A stretch of 64,000 nucleotides of DNA, from assembly GCA_034522055.1 (NCBI GenBank), contig JAXHLS010000002.1:3119549-3183548 (forward strand). Direction: 5' to 3'. Position 1 is the first letter of the stretch. The number at the start of each line of letters is the position of its first letter. Below the pieces are notes generated by a model, which had not been told where the DNA came from, made no database searches, and worked only from the letters and a program-made list of their open reading frames with translations. Made by a program: the position numbers and the translations under genes. Below are positions 8,719 to 16,809 of this stretch, piece by piece. Source of the DNA: Gammaproteobacteria bacterium (lineage in GTDB: Bacteria > Pseudomonadota > Gammaproteobacteria > JAABTG01).

Positions 8719-9003
8719 ATGAAAGGACACACCAGTACCCAGGACGGACCAGGGATCGATATTGGTACCTACCATTACCTGCTGCAGCACTTCGGGCCAC
8801 TCATGAAGGTGGAGCACGTGGCCACGGTCCTGCACACCACGCCCAAGGGACTGCGCATGGCCCTGGATCGCCGCTCGCATCCCTTCACCGAGGCGCTGGC
8901 CAACGCGCGGCGCCGCCACGGGCGCCGGGTCTACTTCGATTCGCGGCTCGTCGCCGAACTCATCAACAACGTCCACGGCCCGATGGCCGAAGGCGATCGG
9001 TGA
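8719..9003 (+). CDS. Small HTH-like ICE/plasmid-related protein
   Basis: The 94-residue product (MKGHTSTQDGPGIDIGTYHY) has a predicted helix-turn-helix-like core (LMKVEHVATVLHTTPKGLRM) followed by RRxHGRRVYFD, similar to small plasmid-related DNA-binding proteins upstream of ParB in ICEs of this class. The longer frame starting at 8632 has no ribosome site and a poorly conserved-looking extension, so I took ATG 8719. It lies 54 bp upstream of the second FlhD-like gene, probably in the same operon. Confidence 0.6.
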   Translation: MKGHTSTQDGPGIDIGTYHYLLQHFGPLMKVEHVATVLHTTPKGLRMALDRRSHPFTEALANARRRHGRRVYFDSRLVAELINNVHGPMAEGDR

Positions 9004-9057
9004 GCCGGTGCGTCGCGCGCACGGGCCAGCCGCCACCACAGCGAAGAATAGCGAGCC

Positions 9058-9351
9058 ATGAATACGGACTTTTCGAAACTCAATCTTCAATACCTCATCC
9101 AGGCCCGCGATCTCGCGCATCAGGCACCCCAGTGCGCCGGTGCGTTGATGGGGGTGCCGATCCAGTGGGTGGAACAGATCGGGGCTCTGAAGCCCGACGA
9201 TCTGGCCCGCTCCATCGACATCCGGATCCCACTCCTCGTACCCCGCCGCGAGTCCTGGTGGTGGACGCGGCTGTTCCAGGCCCTGCAGTCGGGCAGGACC
9301 GCCGAGGTGGACGCGGTGCTGGCTCACGCCGGCCTGTTGTCCGCACCCTGA
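9058..9351 (+). CDS. FlhD-like (BisD/SetD-type) activator subunit, second copy
   Basis: The 97-residue protein aligns with the first copy at 5757 (LNLQYLIQARDLA, WWWTRL, LAHAGLL). It sits immediately upstream of its FlhC-like partner and of parB, the arrangement known for the bisDC region of ICEclc-like elements. It is expected to form the transfer-gene activator with the protein at 9366. No separate promoter is evident; the spacing to its neighbours suggests one operon running into parB. Confidence 0.8.
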   Translation: MNTDFSKLNLQYLIQARDLAHQAPQCAGALMGVPIQWVEQIGALKPDDLARSIDIRIPLLVPRRESWWWTRLFQALQSGRTAEVDAVLAHAGLLSAP

Positions 9352-9365
9352 GGGGTGGGACGGCG

Positions 9366-10025
9366 ATGGCCCTGGAGCCCCTGGCGATGGCAGCCCCGGC
9401 AGGGCCGGCGCTCACGCCCACCGAAAGCCGCTGCCGGATCGAGGCCGAGGCGCTCAAGCTGATCCGCTGCGGCGCCCGCGCCGGCCTGGTGCAGCAACTA
9501 ACCGGCCTGTCCCCGGCCCGGATTGGCCGAATGTATCGTGAGGTACATCATCGCCATTCGCCGCCCGGGCTCGCACCCTACACGGACACCTGGCTGATGA
9601 AGTCCCTGATGCGGCGACTGCACGCCAGCATCGTATGGCGCTATCACCACGCCCTGGCGGACCATGCCCTCGCCCCGGCGGCCCATCTCATCGCCCTCGA
9701 TACCCTCTACCACCAGGCCGTGCGCGAGCCCCTGCTCGACATCGCGCGGATCCACAGCATCCCGGTGCTGGTCCAGAGCGGGATCTGGCAGGTGCAGCAT
9801 TGTGTCGAGTGCGGCGTCCGATCCGTCGGCCCGGCCGGTGAGCCCCAAGGCCTGTGCCCCGCCTGCCTGCTCTATCGGCGCCATCGCTGCCCGACTTGCG
9901 GCAGGCCATTGCCCGGCCATCTCACCGGCCGAATGCCCTCCCGGTGTCATGACTGTGGCAAGGCCACTGTCCAAAACGGGCCGGCGAGACAGCGGCGCGC
10001 TGGACCGGCGAGGAGACGGCCATGA
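9366..10025 (+). CDS. FlhC-like (BisC/SetC-type) activator, second copy
   Basis: The 219-residue protein has a FlhC-like N-terminal helical region, then TDTWLMKSLMRRLHASIVWR, then four cysteine pairs (CVEC, CPAC, CPTC, CHDC) that would bind zinc, and a basic tail. ATG 9366 follows GAGGGGTGGG at a fair spacing; a longer frame from 9000 only overlaps the FlhD-like gene. Its last four bases overlap the parB start (ATGA). By homology with BisDC and SetDC it should help switch on transfer genes. Confidence 0.82.
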   Translation: MALEPLAMAAPAGPALTPTESRCRIEAEALKLIRCGARAGLVQQLTGLSPARIGRMYREVHHRHSPPGLAPYTDTWLMKSLMRRLHASIVWRYHHALADHALAPAAHLIALDTLYHQAVREPLLDIARIHSIPVLVQSGIWQVQHCVECGVRSVGPAGEPQGLCPACLLYRRHRCPTCGRPLPGHLTGRMPSRCHDCGKATVQNGPARQRRAGPARRRP

Positions 10026-11701
10026 CCGACGGAGCCACGGGCGCCGGCCGGGATGGCACGGTAGCGGCGGCGGAGGAGGGGGCCACCCTGCTGGCGCTCG
10101 ATGTCCGTGAGATCCGGCGCTATGACCGGGATCCACGCCAGCAGCCCAACCCGGAGTATCCCCGCATCAAGGCCTCCATACGGGCCGAAGGCCTGGATCA
10201 GCCGCTGGTGGTGACCCGACGCCCCGGTGAATTCGACTACATGATCCATGGTGGCGGTAACACGCGACTGCGGATCCTGCTGGAGCTCTACGAGGAGACC
10301 GGCGAGGCGCGCTTTCGTGACATCACCTGCCTCTACCGGCCATGGACAGGGGAGACCGACGTCCTGCTGGCCCACCTGCGTGAAAACGATCTGCGGGGCC
10401 CGCTCAACTTCCTGGACAAGGCCCTGGCCGTGGACGAGGCGAAGCGCCTGATCGAAGCGGAAGCGGGTACGGGTGTGATTACCCAGGCCCAGTTGTCTGC
10501 GGCACTCAAGGATCGGGGCTACGGGCTGAGCCAGGGGCTGATCTCCCAGATGCAATACGCCGTCGAGCGGCTGCTGCCGCTGTTGCCGGCGGCGCTGCTG
10601 GCGGGCCTGGGCCGGCCCCAGGTCGAACGGATCCGCCAGCTGGAGCGTGCGGTCCGCGCCATCTGGATCGAGCGCGCGGTGGACACCGAGGCGGTGTTCG
10701 ACCAGACCTTCGGTGCCCTCTGCCGGCGCTATGACGGTGCGGACTGGGACATCGGCCACCTGCGCCGCGCCCTGGAGGCCGAGATCGCCGAGCAGGCGGA
10801 TGTGAGCATCCAGGCGGTGAGCATGATGCTGGAGATCCGGCTCGCCGGGCGCCACGGCGAGGCGGGGCCGGCAGCGCAAACCGAAACCGCGGCCGCTCCG
10901 GTTGCCGTTACGTCGGGGCCGGCAGCGCAAACCGAAACCGCGGCCGCTCCGGTTGCCGTTACGTCGGGGCCGGCAGCGCAAACCGAAACCGAAACCGCGG
11001 CCGCTCCGGTTGCCGTTACGTCGGAGCCGGCCCAGACATCGATGACGCGCGAAGCCCCATCGGACACCCCACGCCGGACGCCGGCGCAGAATATGACCGT
11101 GACCCCCGCAACCACCCCCGCTGGCGGGGCGGGGACACCGGCGACCAGCGACGGCGACGGTCCCCCGGAGGAAGAGACTCCGCCGTCCGAGGTCGCCCAG
11201 ATTACCGGGACGGACAATCCGGAAGCCGCCCCCGGCCCCGGAGACATCAAGTCCCTGCGGGCCCGGGCCTGGACCCTGGCCAGCCTGCTGGCCCAACGCA
11301 ATGGTCTCAGCGAACTGATTCAGCCGCTCCCCGGTCGAGGGCTGGGGTTCCTGCTCACGGACGTGCCCGATCCGGCCCTCGTGGATCAGCTGGACGAGGA
11401 TACCCTGGCCCAGATCTCCATGGTCTGGTGGTATCTCGCGGCGGTGGCGGAGATGACGGTGGCCCCCGTGGACGAGATCCTCCCCAACCTGACCGAGAGC
11501 TCCGTCCTGCGCCGTGCCCTCGAAGATCAGGACGCCGGGTTGTTGTTCTCCAGCGTGTGGACGCTGGATCCCGGCCACATGGGGTTCAGGCTGTGGCGCC
11601 GCCTCGACGGGCGGACCTGGCGAGACCTGGTGGCGCTCATGGAGACCTACCGGGATCTGCACCAGGCGGCAGAGGCCGCCGGGGTGTCGCTCTGGCCATG
11701 A
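10022..11701 (+). CDS. parB: ParB-family partition protein, PFGI-1 class ICE (TIGR03764-like)
   Basis: The 559-residue protein has an N-terminal ParB/Srx-like domain (LLALDVREIRRYDRDPRQQ, then IRAEGLDQPLVVTRR and HGGGNTRLRIL) with the LRENDLRGPLNFLDKA segment typical of ICE ParB proteins, an HTH region, a Pro/Ala/Thr-rich linker with a tandem repeat (residues about 281-335), and a conserved C-terminal domain (SLRARAWTLASLLAQ). It is longer than chromosomal ParB, as usual for this ICE class. No ParA gene is in the window; the nearest motor-type partner is the ParM-like protein at 15159. It overlaps its neighbours on both sides, so it is operonic. Confidence 0.9.
   Translation: MTDGATGAGRDGTVAAAEEGATLLALDVREIRRYDRDPRQQPNPEYPRIKASIRAEGLDQPLVVTRRPGEFDYMIHGGGNTRLRILLELYEETGEARFRDITCLYRPWTGETDVLLAHLRENDLRGPLNFLDKALAVDEAKRLIEAEAGTGVITQAQLSAALKDRGYGLSQGLISQMQYAVERLLPLLPAALLAGLGRPQVERIRQLERAVRAIWIERAVDTEAVFDQTFGALCRRYDGADWDIGHLRRALEAEIAEQADVSIQAVSMMLEIRLAGRHGEAGPAAQTETAAAPVAVTSGPAAQTETAAAPVAVTSGPAAQTETETAAAPVAVTSEPAQTSMTREAPSDTPRRTPAQNMTVTPATTPAGGAGTPATSDGDGPPEEETPPSEVAQITGTDNPEAAPGPGDIKSLRARAWTLASLLAQRNGLSELIQPLPGRGLGFLLTDVPDPALVDQLDEDTLAQISMVWWYLAAVAEMTVAPVDEILPNLTESSVLRRALEDQDAGLLFSSVWTLDPGHMGFRLWRRLDGRTWRDLVALMETYRDLHQAAEAAGVSLWP
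10864..11026 (+). repeat. Three in-frame 51/57-bp tandem repeats in the parB linker
   Basis: The unit encodes GPAAQTETAAAPVAVTS. Two 51-bp copies are virtually identical and the third has an extra six bases adding Thr-Glu. The near identity in DNA suggests recent slippage expansion, so the linker length probably varies between strains. Confidence 0.9.
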
Positions 11702-12333
11702 GCACCGCCACCGGGACCAAGGAATCGGAACTGGTGCGGGCGGTCCTGCTGTACGCCATCCGTTGCCTGGCGGAGGGCGATCAGCACGCCCTGCGCGACA
11801 TGAACTTCGGGCCCGACGAGGTGGCCGCCCTGCGCGACGTCAACCTGGCCGATCTCTACCGGATAGGCGCCCTGCAGGCCCACTGTCTCGACATCCGGCT
11901 CAACCGCGAGATCTACTGGCCGCTGCTGGGCCACCTGCGCCGGGAACGGGAACTGGAGGATCTGCAACGGGACTTCATCCAGGCCGACGCCCCGCTGGAG
12001 ATGATGCGCCGACTCTTCGGCGTGGGCTCGCGGGAGTACACGCGGCTGCGCCGCGTCCTCACCGCCGAACCCGCCACCGGCAGGCCGCCCGAGCCCGACG
12101 AGGCCACCTCCCACGCCCTGTGGCACGCCTGGTGCCAGCGCACGGCCCCCGATCCGACGCAGCCCCTGGCCCCGGAAGCCTATCTCGAACTCAGCCGGGA
12201 GACGGGGGCATCGCTTCGCGCCGTGTGGGTGCTCACGCAGCGCTGGGCCGAGTATGGTGACTTGTCGCCGGCCGGTACCGCCCCGGTAACGATGGAAGAC
12301 GCAGACGCCAACCGGTCACCGGCCGGACGCTGA
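11698..12333 (+). CDS. DUF2857 family protein
   Basis: The 211-residue protein starts at ATG 11698, overlapping the parB stop. The sequence (AVLLYAIRCLAEGDQHALRDMNFGP, with a later LFGVGSREYTRLRR) matches the DUF2857 proteins found between ParB and the STY4528 replication protein in ICEs of this class. Biochemical function is unknown; conserved linkage implies a role in maintenance or replication. The longer frame from 11428 overlaps parB and is not credible. Confidence 0.8.
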   Translation: MSTATGTKESELVRAVLLYAIRCLAEGDQHALRDMNFGPDEVAALRDVNLADLYRIGALQAHCLDIRLNREIYWPLLGHLRRERELEDLQRDFIQADAPLEMMRRLFGVGSREYTRLRRVLTAEPATGRPPEPDEATSHALWHAWCQRTAPDPTQPLAPEAYLELSRETGASLRAVWVLTQRWAEYGDLSPAGTAPVTMEDADANRSPAGR

Positions 12334-12342
12334 GCCGCGCCC

Positions 12343-13581
12343 ATGGGCCGGCACGAGGGGGATGTCCGACCGGCCACCCGTGCCCTCGATACCCTGATCC
12401 GCGAGACCGTCTCGCAGATCGGCCGGCAGACCACCGACGGGACCGCGGATGCTCTGCTGTTCCTCGGCAACCGGCACCAGGCCTTTCCGCTGCTGCTGGT
12501 GCAGGATCCCATCCTGGAGCCGGTGGACAAGGTGGTGTGGATGGTGATCTGCCAGCAGGGCCGGGCCATCCCTACCGGCACCGCGTTTCCCCGCTACGAC
12601 GCCATCGCCCGCCACGCCAACATCGCCTCCACCTCCACGGTGTCCCGCGCCATCGCCATCCTGCGGGTGACCCGCTGGCTGTCCCTGTGCGCGCGAGTCA
12701 GGGACGACGGTGGCCGCTACCGGGGCAACGTCTACGCCCTGCACGACGAGCCCCTGCCCCTGGCCGACGCACTGCACCTCGATGCCGAGTACATGGCCTT
12801 CCTGAGGGCGGCGGGCCGGCACCACCACGCCCGGGTCCGCAAGGTGGCAGCGGGCGTGTTGGCCTCCCTCGACGAGGAGATTGCCACCGGCGTCGACGTG
12901 CTGGCACCCACCAACGGGATGGAGCGCCGCCTCGAGGCCGCGCAAGCGGTGCACCAGGCCGGCGCGCGACGTTACTTCAGCTTCAGCGCCGCCGTCCTGG
13001 CCCGGCTCACCAACCAGGACCAAAAATCAAAGGCGGTTGGGGACCGCCTTCGAATTTTGAGCCCTCAAATATCGAAGTCGGTTCGTAGTAGTAGTAGTTA
13101 TATAAATAAAACAACAACAACAACAACAACGGATCCTCCGGCGGCATCGAATGCCGACGCCGGGTGCGCGCCGTTGATCTATCCGCACCGGCTCTCCGCC
13201 AACCAGCGCGACATCGCCGCCCGCTACCTCGAGCGCGTCGATGCGGGCCAGCGCCAGGCCGTGCTCGACGAGCTCGAAGGGCGCTTTCGCGCCGAGCGGC
13301 AGGGCGCCAGGCCGATCTACGACGAACTGCGCTATCTCCATCACCTCTGCAGCCGGGCCCACAGCGGCGGCTTTCAACCCAATCTCGGGATCAAGGTCCA
13401 GGAGGGCCGCGAACGGGACGCCGCGGCGGCGGAGCACCAGCGCCAGGAGGCCGCGGCCCGGGCACGGGATCATCGGCGGCGTCTGGAGCAGGTACGGGCG
13501 GGTGGGGAGAGCCCCCTGGCCGAAGCCCGCAGGCTTCTGGGGATGCCGCCACGGGGTGCCAAGCCGGATCGCCGATCCTGA
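12343..13581 (+). CDS. STY4528-family ICE/pathogenicity-island replication protein
   Basis: This 412-residue protein is the presumed replication factor of the element. The N-terminal part carries a winged-helix-like region (YDAIARHANIASTSTVSRAIAIL). The centre is a striking low-complexity linker encoding runs of Ser and Thr (about residues 247-265), and the C-terminus is helical and charged (AAAAEHQRQEAAARARD). Gene order ParB, DUF2857, STY4528 is the standard one. The linker DNA is far more AT-rich than its surroundings and has a perfect hairpin just upstream (see 13030-13130). Family role in autonomous replication of the excised form is known only by association. Confidence 0.85.
   Translation: MGRHEGDVRPATRALDTLIRETVSQIGRQTTDGTADALLFLGNRHQAFPLLLVQDPILEPVDKVVWMVICQQGRAIPTGTAFPRYDAIARHANIASTSTVSRAIAILRVTRWLSLCARVRDDGGRYRGNVYALHDEPLPLADALHLDAEYMAFLRAAGRHHHARVRKVAAGVLASLDEEIATGVDVLAPTNGMERRLEAAQAVHQAGARRYFSFSAAVLARLTNQDQKSKAVGDRLRILSPQISKSVRSSSSYINKTTTTTTTDPPAASNADAGCAPLIYPHRLSANQRDIAARYLERVDAGQRQAVLDELEGRFRAERQGARPIYDELRYLHHLCSRAHSGGFQPNLGIKVQEGRERDAAAAEHQRQEAAARARDHRRRLEQVRAGGESPLAEARRLLGMPPRGAKPDRRS
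13030..13130. other. Candidate replication origin inside the STY4528 gene
   Basis: A perfect 8-bp stem (AAGGCGGT at 13030-13037, ACCGCCTT at 13043-13050, loop TGGGG) is followed by GTA trinucleotide repeats (about 13086-13098), an AT tract TATATAAATAAAA, and CAA repeats to about 13130. The host sequence is otherwise GC-rich. The encoded protein here is a disordered Ser/Thr linker, so selection appears to act on the DNA. Hairpin plus AT-rich unwinding tract within a replication gene is typical of origins; this assignment is inference. Confidence 0.4.
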
Positions 13582-13600
13582 TCGAAGCGACCGCTGTCGG

Positions 13601-13686
13601 ATTATTACAGTGTAATAATTTGGCCGCCGTCGGATTATTACAGTGTAATAATTTACCCGGTGTCGGATTATTACAGTGTAATAATT
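13601..13686. repeat. Three ATTATTACAGTGTAATAAT palindromes at exact 33-bp spacing
   Basis: Copies start at 13601, 13634 and 13667, each preceded by GTCGG. The 33-bp period is three helical turns, so a protein could bind all copies on one DNA face. The site lies 20 bp after the STY4528 stop and upstream of the PFL_4669 gene. Related copies are at 20251 and 20480, and a half-site relative is at 6160. It is suggestive of iterons, a centromere or a cooperative operator. Confidence 0.85.
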
Positions 13687-13865
13687 TGTCCGGGCCCTAA
13701 GCCCGGCCAGTCACCGTCACCCCACCCGCCCCAGTGAACCGGTGCGTGGCCAGGGAACCACGCGACCACCCGACGCCCTTTCTCCTTCCCGCGATTCCCC
13801 GCTCACCCTCAAGGTGGATGTCCACGGCCAAATCCCGCCGGTGACCACCCACAGGAGCCACGATC

Positions 13866-14633
13866 GTGAATCAGCAGGCCACGGAGATCCCCCGAACAGA
13901 TCCCGACTCGAGTACCGTCCCGTCCCCGGAGGCCGATCGGCCCGGGGTCTTGCGCGGCGTGGTGACCCTCACCCTCGAGACCCGTCAGGCCCAGCGCCTG
14001 GTGAAGGGACGCCCCGGTACCCCGGACAAGCCGGCCATCATCGGACTCATCGGCTTCGCGAACCTGCTCCGCGCCATCTGGCACGGGGTGAGGGCCGACG
14101 ATCCCTATGCCGACTGGTGGCTGCTCAAGGTTCACGATGCCCTCGAAGCGGCCGATCAGGCGCTGGCCGCGGCCATCGAAACGGTGGAGACCGGCCTGAA
14201 TGCCTCGGCGGCCATCCGTGCGACGCCGGCGGCATCGGTACGCCCGACCCACACACCGCTGCGCTTCAGCAATCCCTACGCCTTCCGCGGCGCCCAGCTG
14301 GTGGCGGCCTACGATCGGCTCGTGCGCGCCGTGCTCACCGCCCGGCATATCGGCGTCATCACCGCTGACGACGGCGAGCGCACCGCGTCCCTGGGTGGTC
14401 GCGCGTTGCGCCGTGCCTTCCAGAGCCCCCTGGGATACCGCCCCACGGGGCTGATCCGTGCGGAGGTGCTGCAGGGGACCGCCCGCGCGACCGAGGCGCA
14501 GGCGCAGCTGGGCACGATCCCCGAGGCCGTGATCGCCGGTACCCGGCGGGCGCCCCACGGGCCGCTGCGGCCCATGCCGGAGAGCGCCACGTCTCGGCAC
14601 CTCGACCTCCACGCGCAAGCCCCGCGGTCGTGA
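13866..14633 (+). CDS. PFL_4669-family ICE protein (TIGR03761-like)
   Basis: The 255-residue protein has the conserved features of the family: VTLTLETRQAQRLVKGRPGT, AIIGLIGFANLLRAIW, DDPYADWWLLKVHDAL and LRFSNPYAFRGAQLVAAYDRL. It begins with GTG at 13866 after AGGAG. The family is found only in integrating elements, typically between replication and partition genes; function is unknown. No membrane segment is visible, so it is cytoplasmic. Confidence 0.88.
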   Translation: MNQQATEIPRTDPDSSTVPSPEADRPGVLRGVVTLTLETRQAQRLVKGRPGTPDKPAIIGLIGFANLLRAIWHGVRADDPYADWWLLKVHDALEAADQALAAAIETVETGLNASAAIRATPAASVRPTHTPLRFSNPYAFRGAQLVAAYDRLVRAVLTARHIGVITADDGERTASLGGRALRRAFQSPLGYRPTGLIRAEVLQGTARATEAQAQLGTIPEAVIAGTRRAPHGPLRPMPESATSRHLDLHAQAPRS

Positions 14634-14738
14634 GTGCCGCCGTCATGAAACGATCCCACCCGGGGCCGCGGATTGTGGATCCCTGCCGCCATCGCCGGGT
14701 CCAGCATCCGGCCCCAGGACCAAGCCGACGGAGTCCCT

Positions 14739-15131
14739 GTGTCGACCACCCCCTCACCGCGTGCCGGGAAGCGGATCAGCGTATCGCTGGACTCTGCGAT
14801 CCTGGTGGAGGCCCTGATCATGGCGCACCTGGAAGCGCTTCCCAAGCGCCGCCACCCCGACTGGATCCGCGCGTTGCTGGTCCAGGGTTTCCTGGCGGAA
14901 CGACGCATCGCCCGCCAGCTGGACGGCGCGGCATCGCCCGGTCCGGACCGGGAACGCCAGACGCCGCAACCGCCGTACTTGCCGCAACGGGGCTTCGTGT
15001 TCTCCGCCGGCCTCGGCCAGGCCCCGAAGCCCCGGCCGAGCGGGGACACGCAGGCTCCGATGTCACCCGAAACGCCGCCCCGGCCGGCGACCGGGAAGCC
15101 CTTCGCCCACCTGCGCAAGGTGGTGGGGTGA
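14739..15131 (+). CDS. Small ICE protein upstream of the ParM-like gene, possible partition adaptor
   Basis: The 130-residue product begins at GTG 14739 with GGAG 7 nt upstream; a longer frame from 14673 has no ribosome site. The first half is helical and basic (KRISVSLDSAILVEALIMAHLE, then HPDWIRALLVQGFLAERRIA), and the second half is Pro-rich and disordered. It is 27 bp upstream of the actin-like gene, the position where ParR/StbB-type DNA-binding adaptors lie in type II partition systems. That role is inferred from position only. Confidence 0.55.
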   Translation: MSTTPSPRAGKRISVSLDSAILVEALIMAHLEALPKRRHPDWIRALLVQGFLAERRIARQLDGAASPGPDRERQTPQPPYLPQRGFVFSAGLGQAPKPRPSGDTQAPMSPETPPRPATGKPFAHLRKVVG

Positions 15132-15158
15132 GGCCACGATCGCGCGCGGAGGACACCG

Positions 15159-16178
15159 ATGTCTGAGCACACCATGGATCCCGTCCCGGTGGGCCTCGAC
15201 GACGGCTATGCGTTCACCAAGGTGGCGCTGCCGGACGGCCGCCTGGTGGCGACCCCCTCCCGGGCCCGGCTCGGACGGGCCAACGTGACCTGGATCGACG
15301 ACGCCCGGCCGCGGATCTTCGAGTATGAGACCGCCGATCAGCCCTTCGCCGTGGGCGAGGTAGAGGGCGAGCCCACCTACTTCGATGGCTATCCCTTCTC
15401 CGGCCTCAACCGCGCTATCGTCCAGCACGCGCTGCAACAGGCGGGCCTCGGCGGGCGGTCGGTGCACGCCGTGTCCGGCCTGCCGGTGGGCAGCTTCTAT
15501 CGCAAGGACGGCAGCCGCTGCGAGGACACCCTGGTGCGGAAACGGGACAGCCTCAAGCAGGCCGTATCACCCCTGGACGGCCGGCTGCCGGCGGCCATCG
15601 CCTTCCACGAGATCATCCCCGAGGCCCTGGCCGCCTGGTACGACCACGTCATCACCGAATCCAGGGACGGCGTGCAGCTCGAACCCGAGCGACTGCAGGC
15701 CCCGGTGGCGGTGGTGGACATCGGCGGGCGCACTACCGATTACGTGGTGGTGGCCGATCAGGCGGTCCTGCACGGTGGATCCGGATCGCTGCGCTGCGGG
15801 CTCCTCGACGTGAAACGCGACGTCCGGGACGCCATTCAGGGGCGATTCGATCTGGAGACCGTGAGCGAGCGCCTGGTGGAGGAGGCCCTCCAACGAGGCA
15901 CCGTGCGACTGTTCGGGCAGACCCACGATGTCTCGCCCCTGGTGAAGGTGGCGGAGCGCCAGTTGGTCGAGCGGCTCCACGCCGAGACCCAGCGCCAGCT
16001 CGGGCGTGGCGCGGAGCTCGAGCGGATCCTGATCGTGGGGGGCGGGGCGGTGGCCCTGGCCCCGCACATCCGGGACTGGTTCCCGAACCAGGCGGTGGCC
16101 GAGCATCCGGCGTTCGCCAACGCCCGGGGCATGCTGAAGTACCTGCGCTACGTCTGCGACACCCCCGATGCGGCCTGA
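15159..16178 (+). CDS. parM: ParM/StbA-family actin-like ATPase
   Basis: The 339-residue protein shows actin-fold nucleotide motifs: VGLDDGYAFTKVAL (phosphate 1), VAVVDIGGRTTDYVVV near residue 187 (phosphate 2) and ILIVGGGAVALAPHI near 290 (adenosine site). Length is normal for ParM/StbA. Such proteins polymerise to push plasmid copies apart and need a DNA-binding partner and a centromere. The small gene at 14739 and the palindrome arrays at 13601 or 20251 are candidates. The start follows GGAGGA. Confidence 0.88.
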   Translation: MSEHTMDPVPVGLDDGYAFTKVALPDGRLVATPSRARLGRANVTWIDDARPRIFEYETADQPFAVGEVEGEPTYFDGYPFSGLNRAIVQHALQQAGLGGRSVHAVSGLPVGSFYRKDGSRCEDTLVRKRDSLKQAVSPLDGRLPAAIAFHEIIPEALAAWYDHVITESRDGVQLEPERLQAPVAVVDIGGRTTDYVVVADQAVLHGGSGSLRCGLLDVKRDVRDAIQGRFDLETVSERLVEEALQRGTVRLFGQTHDVSPLVKVAERQLVERLHAETQRQLGRGAELERILIVGGGAVALAPHIRDWFPNQAVAEHPAFANARGMLKYLRYVCDTPDAA

Positions 16179-16203
16179 ACCCGTCAACACCACAACCCGG
16201 TTT

Positions 16204-16353
16204 CATCCGTGGTCACTGCGGCCTCAGTGACACCCGATGCATCGTCGGGCTGTGAAACCGATGCACGCACCCGAGCCGCGAGGCAACGGTGTCAGCCCAC
16301 AAGAGGTCGTTCGCGACCTCGACTCAACCCACCCTGCCGGGAATGTGCTCCCG
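16204..16353 (+). ncRNA. Structured leader upstream of the DUF3577 gene
   Basis: Three stems are visible: GTCACTG/CAGTGAC (16212-16231, 6-nt loop), a perfect 7-bp stem closed by a UUCG tetraloop (GAGGTCGTTCGCGACCTC, 16303-16320), and CGGGA/TCCCG (16338-16353). A conserved cis-regulatory RNA motif named after DUF3577 has been described upstream of such genes, with stable tetraloops; this leader fits that description, but I cannot run a covariance model. The first hairpin recurs at 20886 with a compensatory change. Confidence 0.55.
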
Positions 16354-16403
16354 ACCGGGATGGCGCGTTCTCCGGATCCCGTTCCGTTTGAAGGAGAAAC
16401 GTC

Positions 16404-16799
16404 ATGTCCAACGAAGATACGAAGTATTTCGACCTCTACACCACCGGTATCGGTTATCTCAACCGGGCCCGGGAGGTGACGCCGAATGAAGGCTCGCCCT
16501 TCTGGAGTGTCACCATCGCCGCCCTGCGGGGCAGCGCCGACGACGCCCAGTACAGCTACTTCGAGTGTCGCGTGTCCGGCAAGCAGGCGCAGGAGATCGT
16601 GCGTCAACTCAAGCCGGCCGTCGAGGGCAAGCTCAAGGTGCTCGTGGGGTTCACGCTCAGCGATCTGTTCGCTGAAGCCTACACCTATAAGAACGGCGAC
16701 AAGGCCGGTGAGACCGGGATCAGCTTGAAGGCTCGCCTGTTGCGAGTCAGCTGGGCCAAGGTCGACGGTCAACCGTTCTACACCGAGCAAGCCGCGTAA
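16404..16799 (+). CDS. DUF3577 / STY4534-family ICE replication-associated protein
   Basis: The 131-residue protein matches the DUF3577 pattern: KYFDLYTTGIGYLNRAREV, SPFWSVTIAALRG, YSYFECRVSGKQAQEIVR and LKARLLRVSWAKV, consistent with a small single-strand-binding-like beta fold. It has a good ribosome site (AAGGAG). It follows a structured leader and is followed at once by a terminator-like hairpin, so it may be expressed separately from the downstream RadC-like gene. Members are found almost only in ICEs. Confidence 0.88.
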   Translation: MSNEDTKYFDLYTTGIGYLNRAREVTPNEGSPFWSVTIAALRGSADDAQYSYFECRVSGKQAQEIVRQLKPAVEGKLKVLVGFTLSDLFAEAYTYKNGDKAGETGISLKARLLRVSWAKVDGQPFYTEQAA

Positions 16800-16809
16800 A
16801 GCCACATCA

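Noticed and set aside
9947-11662. 571-codon minus-strand frame
   Set aside because: Antisense of parB; the long open frame results from high GC.
13601-13686. CRISPR-like regular repeats
   Set aside because: Only three units, the repeat is a palindrome and the spacers are 13-14 bp, too short for CRISPR.
13601-13686. Canonical parS sites
   Set aside because: The sequence does not match the chromosomal parS consensus TGTTTCACGTGAAACA.
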